From the NCBI RefSeq assembly GCF_008704535.1, contig NZ_CP023701.1:3660501-3724500 (forward strand): a stretch of 64,000 nucleotides of DNA, written 5' to 3'. The stretch comes from Streptomyces subrutilus. GTDB lineage: Bacteria > Actinomycetota > Actinomycetes > Streptomycetales > Streptomycetaceae. This document shows, piece after piece, positions 33,387 through 41,889 of the stretch (the stretch's first letter is position 1; every line of letters starts with the position of its first letter). The translations under genes and the position numbers were made by a program. Below the pieces are notes generated by a model, which saw only the letters and a program-made list of their open reading frames with translations, ran no database searches and was not told where the DNA came from.

Positions 33387-34736
33387 ATGAACCCAGAAGC
33401 CGCTGCCCTCGCCGCCGTGAAAGACGCCGACCGGAAGCATGTCTTCCATTCCTGGTCGGCTCAGGAGCTCATCGACCCCCTCGCCGTCGCCGGGGCCGAA
33501 GGCTCGTACTTCTGGGACTACCAGGGCAACCGCTACCTCGACTTCTCCAGCGCCCTCGTCTACACCAACATCGGCTACCAGCACCCCAAGGTCACCGCGG
33601 CCATCGCGGACCAGGCGGCCCGGCTGTGCACCGTCGCGCCCGGCTTCGCCGTCGACGTGCGCTCCGAGGCGGCCCGGCTGATCGCCGAGCGGACCCCCGG
33701 CGACCTGAACAAGATCTTCTTCACCAACGCGGGCGCCGAGGCCGTCGAGAACGCCGTCCGCATGGCCCGGGTGCACACCGGCCGGCCCAAGGTGCTCTCC
33801 GCCTACCGCTCCTACCACGGCGCCACCTCCACCGCGATCAACCTCACGGGCGACGCCCGGCGCTTCGGCAACGACAGCGCCACCGCCGGCGTCGTCCACT
33901 TCTGGGGCCCCTTCGCCTACCGCTCGCCCTTCTACGCCGCCGACGAGGCCGAGGAGTGCGAGCGCGCCCTGCGCCACCTGGAGGACACGATCGTCTTCGA
34001 GGGGCCGCAGTCCATCGCCGCGATCATCCTGGAGACCGTGGGCGGGGCCCCCGGCGTGCTCGTGCACCCCGACGGCTACCTGGCCGGCGTGCGCGAGCTC
34101 TGCGACCGCCACGGCATCGTCTTCATCCTCGACGAGGTCATGGTCGGCTTCGGCCGCACCGGCCGCTGGTTCGCCTCCGAGCACTGGGACGTCACCCCCG
34201 ACCTCATCTGCTTCGCCAAGGGCGTCACCAGCGGATACGTCCCCCTCGGCGGCGTCGCCATCTCCGCCGCCATCGCCGAGACCTTCGCCCGGCGCCCCTA
34301 CCCGGGCGGGCTCACCTACTCCGGGCACGTGCTGGCCTGCGCCGCGGCCGTCGCCACCCTGAACGTCATGGAGGAGGAGGGCATCGTCGAACAGTCCGCC
34401 CGCACCGGCGCCCAGCTCCTCGGCCCGGGGCTGCGCGCGCTCGCCGAGCGGCACCCCTCGGTCGGCGAGGTCCGCGGCCTGGGCACCTTCTGGGCGCTGG
34501 AGCTCGTACGCGACAAGGGGACCCGCGAGCCGCTCGTCCCGTACAACGCCGCCGGGGCCGACAACGCGCCCATGGCCGAATTCGCCGCCGCCTGCAAGAA
34601 GGGCGGGGTCTGGCCGCTGACCGCCGGGAACCGCCTGCACGTAGCGCCGGCCTGCAACATCACGCCGCAGGACGTGGCCAAGGGGCTGGCCGTCCTGGAC
34701 GAGGCCCTTTCGGTGGCCGACGCGCACACCACCTGA
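33387..34736 (+). CDS. class III PLP-dependent aminotransferase
   Basis: A 449-aa fold-type I aminotransferase. Seen: FFTNAGAEAVENAVRMAR (PLP phosphate binding), SYHGATSTA, FILDEVMVGFGRTGRW with the PLP-binding Asp, and the Schiff-base Lys in CFAKGVTSGYVPLGG (about residue 277). Sequence type resembles omega-amino-acid/aspartate aminotransferase family proteins that use beta-alanine, GABA or similar donors; the precise substrate is not readable. ATG 33387 has no SD but TACCCT ends six bases before it, so it may be leaderless; the frame is open upstream to 33213. Urate oxidase follows after 280 bases, which is compatible with nitrogen salvage. Confidence 0.88.
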   Translation: MNPEAAALAAVKDADRKHVFHSWSAQELIDPLAVAGAEGSYFWDYQGNRYLDFSSALVYTNIGYQHPKVTAAIADQAARLCTVAPGFAVDVRSEAARLIAERTPGDLNKIFFTNAGAEAVENAVRMARVHTGRPKVLSAYRSYHGATSTAINLTGDARRFGNDSATAGVVHFWGPFAYRSPFYAADEAEECERALRHLEDTIVFEGPQSIAAIILETVGGAPGVLVHPDGYLAGVRELCDRHGIVFILDEVMVGFGRTGRWFASEHWDVTPDLICFAKGVTSGYVPLGGVAISAAIAETFARRPYPGGLTYSGHVLACAAAVATLNVMEEEGIVEQSARTGAQLLGPGLRALAERHPSVGEVRGLGTFWALELVRDKGTREPLVPYNAAGADNAPMAEFAAACKKGGVWPLTAGNRLHVAPACNITPQDVAKGLAVLDEALSVADAHTT

Positions 34737-35016
34737 CCGGCGGGTTTGTGGGGTCGTCCCATTCCGGGGTGGCGGTGTTCGGAGGATCCGTACGGTGGTC
34801 AACGCGCCGTGCGCATGCTGCAATCCGTGCAGGCCATGTCGTCAGAAACTGGCCGAAGCACCTACGGACCGGGATGCACGTCAGTCCCGGGGCGGCCCCC
34901 TGCGGGGTCGAACGGCGGGGAGCGGGACGTCTTCAATCCGGGCGGACGCTGGACGCCGGGCGTACGGGATCCAGACAACCGGACTCCGTGTTCCCGAGGA
35001 CCCGAAGGAAGACATC

Positions 35017-35934
35017 ATGAGCAAGCACGTCCTGGCCCAGAACCAGTACGGCAAGGCCGAGAACCGCATCGTCAAGGTGACCCGCAAGGGCAACGACGGT
35101 TCCTGGCACGAGATCCGCGACCTCAACGTCTCGGTCGCGCTCCGCGGTGAGTTCCGCGACGTCCACCTCACCGGCGACAACGCCAACTGCCTGCCGACCG
35201 ACACCACCAAGAACACCGTGTACGCCTTCGGCAAGGAGCACGGCATCGCCTCCCCCGAGGCCTTCGGCATCCTGCTCGCCAAGCACTTCGTCTCCTCCCA
35301 GGACCCGATCCGCGAGGCGCAGATACGCATCGAGGAATTCGCCTGGGAGCGCATCCCCGTCCCGACGCGCAAGGAGCAGCACTCCTTCGCCCTCAAGGGC
35401 ACCGAGGTGCGCACCGCCCAGGTCACCTACAGCGAGACCACCGGCCTCCAGGTCGTCTCGGGGCTGAAGGACCTGACGGTCATGAACTCGACGAACTCCG
35501 AGTTCCACGGCTTCATCAAGGACAGGTACACGATCCTCAAGGAGGCGTACGACCGCATCCTGGCGACCAAGGTGACCGCCCGCTGGGCGCACTCGGCGCT
35601 GGCCGCCGACGAGGCCGGGTACGACTGGGACCAGGCGTACAAGAAGGTTCGCAAGAACCTCCTGGAGGCCTTCGCGGAGACCTACTCGTACTCGCTCCAG
35701 CAGACCCTGAACCAGATGGCCGAGCGCGTCCTCGACAACTGCCCCAAGGTCAACGAGGTGCGCCTCAACCTGCCGAACAAGCACCACTTCCTCGTCGACC
35801 TGGAGCCCTTCGGCCTCAAGAACGACAACGAGGTCTACTTCGCCGCCGACCGGATGTACGGGCTCATCGAGGGCACCATCCACCGCGACGGCGTGCAGCC
35901 GGTGATCGCCACGTCCGACTGGATCGTCGCCTAG
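35017..35934 (+). CDS. uaoX: factor-independent urate hydroxylase (urate oxidase)
   Basis: A 305-aa cofactor-free uricase. The paired T-fold motifs are visible: NQYGKAENRIVKVTR near the N-terminus, TDTTKNTVYAFGKEHGI with the catalytic Thr-Lys region, VMNSTNSEFHGFIKDRYTIL, and LPNKHHFLVDL with the His of the charge relay. It converts urate with O2 to 5-hydroxyisourate in purine catabolism; guanine deaminase is 27 kb away in the same window. ATG has GAAGGAAG upstream. The frame continues upstream to a GTG at 34795 that has its own SD, giving a possible Cys-rich extension. A perfect 18-bp terminator follows. Confidence 0.93.
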   Translation: MSKHVLAQNQYGKAENRIVKVTRKGNDGSWHEIRDLNVSVALRGEFRDVHLTGDNANCLPTDTTKNTVYAFGKEHGIASPEAFGILLAKHFVSSQDPIREAQIRIEEFAWERIPVPTRKEQHSFALKGTEVRTAQVTYSETTGLQVVSGLKDLTVMNSTNSEFHGFIKDRYTILKEAYDRILATKVTARWAHSALAADEAGYDWDQAYKKVRKNLLEAFAETYSYSLQQTLNQMAERVLDNCPKVNEVRLNLPNKHHFLVDLEPFGLKNDNEVYFAADRMYGLIEGTIHRDGVQPVIATSDWIVA

Positions 35935-35953
35935 GCCGTCTCGCACCGCCTTC

Positions 35954-35994
35954 GGACCGGCCCGGACCCCCACGGAGGGGGTCCGGGCCGGTCC
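35954..35994 (+). terminator. 18-bp perfect terminator stem-loop after urate oxidase
   Basis: GGACCGGCCCGGACCCCC (35954-35971) pairs exactly with 35977-35994 around loop ACGGA, 20 bases after the stop codon. Confidence 0.85.
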
Positions 35995-36139
35995 GCGTCC
36001 CGGGTCGGGTGCGCCGCGGGCTGGGGAAGGTCGAATTCCGGCCTGGCGTTCTGACACTTAGCCGATCGCTCACTTGTGCCCGCAGTGGCACCGAAGGAGG
36101 CTGTGCCACCGATCAGTTGACGACGAGGGGCAGTCAGGC

Positions 36140-36376
36140 ATGCCGACGGCGATACGGGAATGGCGCGGTTGGACGGGCGCCGCACCGTTCTGGCTGAGCG
36201 CGCTCCTGCTGCTCGTGGCCCCCTTCACCGCCGTCACGCTGTTCGGGCAGATCGGGGTCATCGTCGCCCTGGCCGCGCTGGGCGGGCTGGCCCGGCACCT
36301 CTGGTCCGGCGACTACGGCCACCCGGCCATCCACCTCGCCGCCGTGCTGATGGGCGCCGCCGCCGTCGTGGTGTAG
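36140..36376 (+). CDS. small membrane protein, hypothetical (78 aa)
   Basis: Two transmembrane helices (about residues 18-38 and 42-58) and a third hydrophobic C-terminus (AAVLMGAAAVVV). A WRGWTGAAPFW start and ARHLWSGDYGHPAIH connect them. GAGGGG lies upstream of the ATG; an in-frame longer start without SD is rejected. It stands alone on its transcript after the urate oxidase terminator. No family recognised; it resembles small streptomycete envelope proteins. Confidence 0.55.
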   Translation: MPTAIREWRGWTGAAPFWLSALLLLVAPFTAVTLFGQIGVIVALAALGGLARHLWSGDYGHPAIHLAAVLMGAAAVVV

Positions 36377-36633
36377 CGGCGGACCGCCGGACGTACCGTC
36401 CGGGCCGGGGCCGTCGGGTGGCGGGCGTACGGCGCTCACCCGATCGGGGGCACGCTCCCGCACGCCCGGAGGGACCCGCCGGACCCGCTGCGAGCTGCGC
36501 AAACGCGGACGGGCGGGGACGACACGCCGGTGTGCACCCGTCAGCCTCCGTTGTCGCGCGAGGTGTCCGGGGGAGAACGGGGTGTCCACTGCTCACATGA
36601 CCCGGCCGTCCGAGCCGGACAGGAGGGATCCCC

Positions 36634-37251
36634 ATGCCCCGCGCCAAGTGGGCCGTCGGCGCGCTGACGGTGACCGTGCTGGCGGGCGGACTCGGGGTGC
36701 TGCGCCACACCGAGGGCGCCCGGCCCGCGGTCGTCGCGTCCGCCACCGACGACGCCCTTCCCTCGCGCGCCCTGGGACTGTCCGGCCACCGCAGGCTCGT
36801 CCGGCAGCTGGAGCACTCCGCCGAGCACCGGTCCGGTGCGGGCGCCCGCTCGCCCGGGTCGGCCGCCGGGCCGCTGCGCACGGTGCGCGGTGCGCTCCGG
36901 CCGGCGCGGCCGCTGCGGCTGCGGATTCCCAGCCTCGGCGTCGACGTGCCGCTGAGCGGGCTCCGCGGCGAGGCCGACTGGGAGGCCACAGGACCGGCGC
37001 CGGGTGCGGCCGGCACCGCCGTGGTCACCTGGGCCGGTCTGGGGCCCGGCATGCTGCGGCGGGGGCGGACCATCGAGATCCCCCGGGCCGACGGGCGTAC
37101 GGCCGTGTTCACCGTGGTCCGGGTCTCTCCCGGCCAGGCTCCCGGCCCCGGGGACGGCGGCCGGGAGGCGGACGGCCGGGGCCGGCTGCGGCTGGTCGGC
37201 GGCGAGACCGCCGTCCTGGCCCGGCTGACGGGGCAGCGCCGGACCCGCTGA
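36634..37251 (+). CDS. class F sortase-like protein lacking the catalytic cysteine
   Basis: A 205-aa protein with an N-terminal membrane anchor (PRAKWAVGALTVTVLAGGLG) and a sortase-like barrel: LRLRIPSLGVDVPLSGL is the usual IP-x-x-VDxPV opening of class F sortases, GTAVVTWAGLGPG sits where GHVD carries the catalytic His, and RLRLVGGETAVL sits where the LxLITCGG Cys motif belongs. There is no cysteine in the whole protein, so transpeptidase activity is excluded. It may be a pseudoenzyme, for example a structural or regulatory partner of a real sortase. ATG has a strong AGGAGGG upstream. Identification is by eye and should be tested structurally. Confidence 0.65.
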   Translation: MPRAKWAVGALTVTVLAGGLGVLRHTEGARPAVVASATDDALPSRALGLSGHRRLVRQLEHSAEHRSGAGARSPGSAAGPLRTVRGALRPARPLRLRIPSLGVDVPLSGLRGEADWEATGPAPGAAGTAVVTWAGLGPGMLRRGRTIEIPRADGRTAVFTVVRVSPGQAPGPGDGGREADGRGRLRLVGGETAVLARLTGQRRTR

Positions 37252-37513
37252 CGGGGCGGCGCCGGACCGGTGGACCCGCCGGGCGCCGGGTGCGGTGGCC
37301 GGCGCTCCGGACGGCGTGCCCGGGCGCGCGCGGGTGCCCGGGTGCGGGCCGGCGTGCACGTCGCGGGTGGGGCGGCTCCGGGCGGGCGGAGGCCGGGAGC
37401 GCGGCTTCCGGGGGCGTGTGCGGGGGCCGTGCGCTCGGCCGATTGTGGGCCGGGGGAGGTGACTTCGTCCCCCGGTCGGGGGCTTCTCGGTCTCCGGAGG
37501 GGAGCCTTCCGGC

Positions 37514-37900
37514 GTGTCGGGGCAGACCCCTCGCATGATCGGGAGGCGGCACGCTCGAACGACCTTCGCCGGGACCCTGAGCAGGGCCCTGACCGTGGTC
37601 TGCGTCGTCCTGCTGTCCGTCTTCGCCGCCGGTCCGGCCGCCGCGTCGGCCGCCGAGTCCCGGCCGGCGTCCACCGCGCCCGCGGAGCCCACCGAAGGCC
37701 AGTCCGACCCGGCCGCCGACCCCGAGGTCAGGGCCGCCGTACGGACCGCCCCGCGCGGTGTGACGGGCGTACGCCGCCTTCCGTCGGCGGTGTTTCACGT
37801 GAAACCCCCGCAGGCGCGGCCGGCTCCCGGCGCCCCGTGCACCACGGTCGAGGCGGCGCCGCCCCAGGGGGCGGTGCGGAGTGTGGTCCTGCGCTGCTGA
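37514..37900 (+). CDS. exported or membrane-anchored hypothetical protein containing parS
   Basis: A 128-aa protein with a basic start (RRHARTTFAGTLSRA), a hydrophobic segment (LTVVCVVLLSVFAAG) ending in an AASA-like cleavage region, and a Pro/Ala-rich mature part with two Cys near the end. The GTG is nine bases from GGAGGGGAG; ATG 37535 is the alternative, giving a signal peptide directly. A parS site lies in the coding sequence and is read as the peptide VFHVKP. It is 263 bases after the sortase-like gene on the same strand and before a 56-aa gene. No family recognised. Confidence 0.5.
   Translation: MSGQTPRMIGRRHARTTFAGTLSRALTVVCVVLLSVFAAGPAAASAAESRPASTAPAEPTEGQSDPAADPEVRAAVRTAPRGVTGVRRLPSAVFHVKPPQARPAPGAPCTTVEAAPPQGAVRSVVLRC
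37792..37805. promoter_or_regulatory. parS chromosome-segregation site 1
   Basis: GTTTCACGTGAAAC is the exact 14-bp palindrome bound by ParB in streptomycetes. Flank TG...CC, so the 16-bp extended form is broken on the right side. It lies within a coding sequence. ParB loading here helps organise the origin region; the site implies that oriC is not far away. Confidence 0.85.
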
Positions 37901-37953
37901 GCGGGCCGAGCAGCAGCGCACCCCACACCCTTCGAACACCGTGAGGTTCCGCC

Positions 37954-38124
37954 ATGCCCATCGACCCGTACGCCGCGCTGAACGCCATGATCCGCGCCGA
38001 GGCCGCCCGCTTCACCCCGCCGGCCCGCAAGGCCGAGCCCGTTGCGAAGCCGAAGGCCGCCGCCCCGGCGGCCGATCCCGAGAGCGAACCGCAGCGGACG
38101 ACGACGGCGGACACCGCCGCGTAG
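37954..38124 (+). CDS. small hypothetical protein (56 aa)
   Basis: MPIDPYAALNAMIRAEAARF followed by a Pro/Ala/Lys-rich, then acidic disordered tail. GTGAGG lies ten bases upstream of the ATG. It is soluble, without motif. It follows the parS-containing gene by 53 bases and ends just before a long terminator stem, which supports it as a real last gene of that transcript. Too short for automated length cut-offs in many surveys. Confidence 0.5.
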   Translation: MPIDPYAALNAMIRAEAARFTPPARKAEPVAKPKAAAPAADPESEPQRTTTADTAA

Positions 38125-38140
38125 TCGCACCGTGCCGGAC

Positions 38141-38193
38141 GGCCCGCCGGATCCGGTCGCCGCCTCGGGCGGAAAGACCGGATCCGGCGGGCC
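38141..38193. terminator. 18-bp terminator stem with inner stem
   Basis: GGCCCGCCGGATCCGGTC (38141-38158) pairs exactly with 38176-38193; inside, CCGCC pairs with GGCGG. It lies between the 56-aa gene and the convergent membrane protein gene. Confidence 0.85.
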
Positions 38194-38219
38194 GAAGGGC
38201 CGCTGGACCGCCGCGGGGC

Positions 38220-38630
38220 TCAGGCCTCGTGGGTGTAGTACCGGTAGAACGCCGCCAGGCCGACGCCCGCGCCGACGGCCAGCCCGACCGCCACGGAGCG
38301 GAGCACGCTGCCGTTGGTGAGGCTGTGGAGGTAGCCGGCGGCGACGCCCAGGAAGACTCCGTAGGCCGCGGCGTGGAGCTCGCGCGGCAACCGGGGGCCG
38401 ATCCGCGCGAGGGCGAACATGATGCCCGCGAAGATCACGCCGCACAGGATGCCGTAGAAGACGTTGCCCGCGTCGACCGGGCCCGTCTGGCGCTGGATGA
38501 AGGCGGCCCAGACGCCGTAGACCAGCCCGGCGAGCAGCGGTCGCGCGTAGACGCTCGTGCTCGGGTGGTGGGCCGTGTCCGTCGTCCGCCGGTGGTGCCG
38601 CCCGGGGGCGGTGGGTGCCGCATGTGCCAT
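38220..38630 (-). CDS. membrane protein, hypothetical (136 aa)
   Basis: Four transmembrane helices: about residues 34-48 (LLAGLVYGVWAAFI), 57-75 (FYGILCGVIFAGIMFAL), 87-103 and 113-130. The N-terminus is His/Arg/Thr-rich. The ATG at 38630 has GGAG upstream on the minus strand. It is convergent with the 56-aa gene and divergent-adjacent to the RidA remnant. No known family; the Gly/Ala-rich helices are typical for small integral membrane proteins of unknown role. Confidence 0.6.
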   Translation of the reverse strand: MAHAAPTAPGRHHRRTTDTAHHPSTSVYARPLLAGLVYGVWAAFIQRQTGPVDAGNVFYGILCGVIFAGIMFALARIGPRLPRELHAAAYGVFLGVAAGYLHSLTNGSVLRSVAVGLAVGAGVGLAAFYRYYTHEA

Positions 38631-38710
38631 GACGGGCTCCTCTCTCCCATCATCCAGAGCACACCCGCCGTCCCCGGGCGGCAAGTGGATCTACCGGGGG
38701 CGCGGCCCCG

Positions 38711-38850
38711 TCAGAGCGCGCGGACCGCGACCGCGTCGATCTCGAAGAGCATGTCCGGGAGGGCCGGGTCCGCCGACACCGCCCGGTCGGGTCCGCTCCA
38801 GGCCAGGGTGACGCAGCTGTGGAGCGCCCGTTCGACGCCTTCGCCCATCC
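38711..38850 (-). pseudogene. truncated RidA/YjgF-family fragment
   Basis: The minus strand encodes LHSCVTLAWSGPDRAVSADP, then PDMLFEIDAVAVRAL and a stop. The end is the typical RidA C-terminus (…D-x-LVEI-x-AVA). The N-terminal two thirds of a RidA protein (about 130 aa) are missing, and the frame upstream becomes random, running into the start of the divergent plus-strand gene. I read it as a decayed remnant; a very short functional form is unlikely. Confidence 0.45.
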
Positions 38851-38969
38851 TCATGACCCGGGCATCGAACGTCCGGATCGAGGAGGGCAAGGGCTCCGCG
38901 GGGGTGTCCCACCACCCGACCGCAGCAACACCGCTCGCGCGGCGCGCCCCGCGCCCGTTCCCTGGTGAC

Positions 38970-39797
38970 GTGCGCACCATCCTGTCGGCGGTACTCATCG
39001 TGCTCGTGGCCCTCCTCGTGCCCGCGAGCGCCGTCGCGTACTGGGCCGACCACGAGCTGGGCGACGCCGGCCGCTACACCGCCGCCATGTCCCCGCTCGC
39101 CGAGGACCCGGCGGTGCAGTCGGTCGTGGTCACGCAGGCCGGCCGCGCGCTGGCGGGGCAGATCGACGCCGGGCCCTTCCAGGGCGGGGTGGACACCCTC
39201 CTCGGCGAGGCCCTGCGGTCCTTCGCCGGCACCCCCGCCTACCGCACCGCCTGGGACGCGGCCAACCGCGCCGCGCACGCCGCCTTCTTCAAGGCCCTCA
39301 CCACGGGCCGCGGCGACGCCGTCACCATCGACCTCGCCCCCGTCATCGCCCAGGTCAAGGACGAGCTCGTCGGCAACGGCGTGCCCCTCGCCGACCGCAT
39401 CCCGGTCACGCACGTCTCCGTCAAGGTCATGGAGTACGACGGCCTCGGCTCGCTCCGTAAGGGGTTCCGCATGCTCCAGGTCGCCGGCGTCTGGCTCCCC
39501 GTGCTGACCCTGGTGCTGGCCGTCGCGGCCGTGGCCGTGGCCGTGCGCCGGCGGCGCGCCGTGCTGGCCACCGGGCTGGGGGTGGCGGTCGGAGCCGTCC
39601 TGCTGTGGATCGCCGTCGTGGTGTGCCGCCGGCTGACCCTCGACGACCTGCCGGCCGACGTGGACCGGCCGGCCGCCGCCGCGGTCTACGACGCCCTGAC
39701 CGCGTTCCTGCGCACGACCGCCTGGGTGGTGCTGGTGATCGGGCTGGTCGCCGCACTGGCCGCCTGGCTGACCGGCCGGGTCCGCCGGACCCCATAA
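38970..39797 (+). CDS. membrane protein, hypothetical (275 aa)
   Basis: An N-terminal helix (RTILSAVLIVLVALLVPASA), then an extracytoplasmic domain of about 150 residues (DHELGDAGRYTAAMSPLAED, PVIAQVKDELVGNGVPLADR), then two to three C-terminal helices with a short basic loop (VAVRRRRAVLATG). The pattern RY-x-AAMSPLAEDPAVQ is common to a streptomycete membrane family of unknown function. GTG 38970 is chosen because the family begins at this helix; GTG 38904 is a longer alternative. The FUSC gene follows 92 bases later, so they may be co-transcribed. Confidence 0.65.
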   Translation: MRTILSAVLIVLVALLVPASAVAYWADHELGDAGRYTAAMSPLAEDPAVQSVVVTQAGRALAGQIDAGPFQGGVDTLLGEALRSFAGTPAYRTAWDAANRAAHAAFFKALTTGRGDAVTIDLAPVIAQVKDELVGNGVPLADRIPVTHVSVKVMEYDGLGSLRKGFRMLQVAGVWLPVLTLVLAVAAVAVAVRRRRAVLATGLGVAVGAVLLWIAVVVCRRLTLDDLPADVDRPAAAAVYDALTAFLRTTAWVVLVIGLVAALAAWLTGRVRRTP

Positions 39798-39889
39798 GCT
39801 CGGAAGGTACCAACGTACGCATACCGTACGGATCACGGCTCATAAGAGCTCTGCAGAATCGATTCGCGAGTGGCGGCACGGAAGCGGGA

Positions 39890-41881
39890 ATGAGCACCGA
39901 ACGCACCGAAGGGATACCGTCCCGGAGATCCCGGAACCACCCCCTGGCACCGCCGTCCTGGCTGCTCAACGGCTTGCGGCCGACGGGCGCCCCGATTCCG
40001 TGGGCGGCCGCGGGGCGGGCCGCCGTCGCCCTCGCCCTGCCGCTCGCCGTCGGCTTCGCCCTCGACGAGCCCGAATACGGCGCGCTCGTCTCCATGGGCG
40101 CCCTCTCCGGGGTCATCGGCGACACCGCCGACGCCTACCGGATGCGCGTCCTCAACATCGCCGTCCCCCAGCTCTTCGGCGCCGTGGGCGTCGCCCTGGG
40201 CACGCTCGTCTTCGGCCACGGCTGGCTGGCCGTGGGCGCCCTCACCCTGATCGCCCTCGTCTCCGGGATGATCTCCTCCATCGGCACGGTCGCCTCGGTG
40301 TCCGGGCTGCTGCTCCTGCTCAACGCCGTGGTCGGCGCCGGCCTGCCGCTGCCCAGCCCGTGGTGGACGGCGCCGCTGCTGATGAGCGCGGGCGGCCTGC
40401 TCGTCCTCGCCCTGACCCTGCTGGGCTGGCCGCTGCGCGGGCGCGGACCGGAGCGGTCCGCCGTCGCCGCCACCTACCGGGCACTGGCCGACACCCTGGA
40501 GGCCGCGGGCGGCCCCGACTACGAGGAGCGCCGCCAGCAGGTCACCCACTCCCTCAACCAGGCCTACGACCTCGTCCTGGGCCGGCGGGCCCGGGTGCAC
40601 GGCCGCAGTCCCTCGCTGGTGCGGATGCTGTCCCAGCTGAACGTGGTCATCCCGCTCGTGGAGGCCGCGCCCGCCGCCCACCTGCGCGGCCGGCCGCTCC
40701 CGCCCGAGATCCCGGCCGCCGTGCGGGAGCTGGCCGCCGCCGTCGAGGAGGGCCGCACCGGCAGCACCCCCGACCTCGCCCTGCCGCCGCCGCACGGCCA
40801 GTCCGAGCGGGCCATCGACGCCGCCCTGCGGCACGCCGCGTCGATCGTGCTGCTGGCCGAGCCGGACCCGTACAACGTGGACGACCGCCTGGGCCGGCCC
40901 GCCGCGCTGCGGGTGCGCGCCCGGCGGGCGGTGCGCGACATGATGCTGTCCCGGGCCTCCTGGCGGTACGGGCTGCGGCTCGCCCTGTGCATCGGGCTCG
41001 CGCAGTGCCTGGTGTCGCTGGTCGAGGTCGAGCGGTCGTACTGGATCGCGCTGACCGTCACCTTCGTGCTCAAGCCCGACTTCGGCTCCGTCTTCTCCCG
41101 CGCCGTGCTGCGCGCCCTGGGCACCGCGGTCGGTCTGGTGGTGGCCGCCGCCGTGCTCGCGGAGGTGCCGCGCGGCTGGTGGTCGGTGCCGGTGATGATG
41201 GTGCTGGCCGCGCTCATCCCGGCCTTCTCCGCCAAGGGGTACGCCTTCCAGACCGCCGCGATCACCCCGGTGATCCTGCTGCTGTCCGACCTGCTCAACC
41301 ACCAGGGCTTCGACCTGATCCGCCCCCGGCTGCTGGACAGCCTGATCGGCTGCGCGATCACCCTCGTCGCGGGCTACCTGCTGTGGCCCGAGAGCTGGCG
41401 CACCCGCATCGGGGACCGGCTCGCCGACACCGTGCACGACGCGGCCCGGTACGTGGAGCGGGCCTTCGCGCCGCTCCCCGACCCCTCCGCGCTGTCCGCC
41501 GCCCGCACGGCCCGCCTCCAGGCCCGGCGGCGGATCTACCGCGACCTCTCGGGCGTGCGCAGCGAGTTCCAGCGGGCCCTGACCGAACCGCCGCCCACCG
41601 GGGCGCGGGCCGCGGCGTGGTGGCCGCTGGTGGTCGCCGTCGAACGGATCGTGGACGCGACCACGGCCGCGCGGGTCCGGGTCGACCACGGCGCCGAACC
41701 GCCCACCGCGGACGAGGTCGCGCGGGTGACGCAGGAGCTGCGGTCCCTGGCCGAGGGCGTGCGCGCCAGCCCCGTTCCCCTGCGGGTGGCCTTCGATCCC
41801 GAGGGCGACGAGTCGAGCGTGCTGGCCCCGGTACGGCACGAGGTCGCGGCGGCCCGTGCCCTCACGCACCCGCCCGCCTGA
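39890..41881 (+). CDS. FUSC family protein (fusaric-acid-resistance-like membrane transporter)
   Basis: A 663-aa integral membrane protein in two halves. Helices at about residues 40-185 and 370-510 flank a soluble central region, with a cytoplasmic C-terminal domain of 130 residues. RSYWIALTVTFVLKPDFGSVFSRAVLRALGT is split here as RSYWIALTVTFVLKPDFGS and VFSRAVLRALGT; this is the diagnostic FUSC/aromatic-acid-exporter signature. Such proteins export aromatic acids or are associated with envelope stress. ATG 39890 has GGAAGCGGGA upstream. CGTACG repeats at 39814-39830 could be a regulatory site. The gene ends nine bases before a palindrome holding parS. Confidence 0.88.
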   Translation: MSTERTEGIPSRRSRNHPLAPPSWLLNGLRPTGAPIPWAAAGRAAVALALPLAVGFALDEPEYGALVSMGALSGVIGDTADAYRMRVLNIAVPQLFGAVGVALGTLVFGHGWLAVGALTLIALVSGMISSIGTVASVSGLLLLLNAVVGAGLPLPSPWWTAPLLMSAGGLLVLALTLLGWPLRGRGPERSAVAATYRALADTLEAAGGPDYEERRQQVTHSLNQAYDLVLGRRARVHGRSPSLVRMLSQLNVVIPLVEAAPAAHLRGRPLPPEIPAAVRELAAAVEEGRTGSTPDLALPPPHGQSERAIDAALRHAASIVLLAEPDPYNVDDRLGRPAALRVRARRAVRDMMLSRASWRYGLRLALCIGLAQCLVSLVEVERSYWIALTVTFVLKPDFGSVFSRAVLRALGTAVGLVVAAAVLAEVPRGWWSVPVMMVLAALIPAFSAKGYAFQTAAITPVILLLSDLLNHQGFDLIRPRLLDSLIGCAITLVAGYLLWPESWRTRIGDRLADTVHDAARYVERAFAPLPDPSALSAARTARLQARRRIYRDLSGVRSEFQRALTEPPPTGARAAAWWPLVVAVERIVDATTAARVRVDHGAEPPTADEVARVTQELRSLAEGVRASPVPLRVAFDPEGDESSVLAPVRHEVAAARALTHPPA

Positions 41882-41889
41882 GGACCCGA

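Noticed and set aside
34737..35016. Riboswitch before urate oxidase
   Set aside because: No known aptamer consensus could be recognised; only a weak palindrome and an open frame were seen.
39814..39830. CGTACG-N5-CGTACG before the FUSC gene as an operator
   Set aside because: Each half is a self-palindrome common in this genome, so specificity is doubtful; mentioned only in the FUSC entry.
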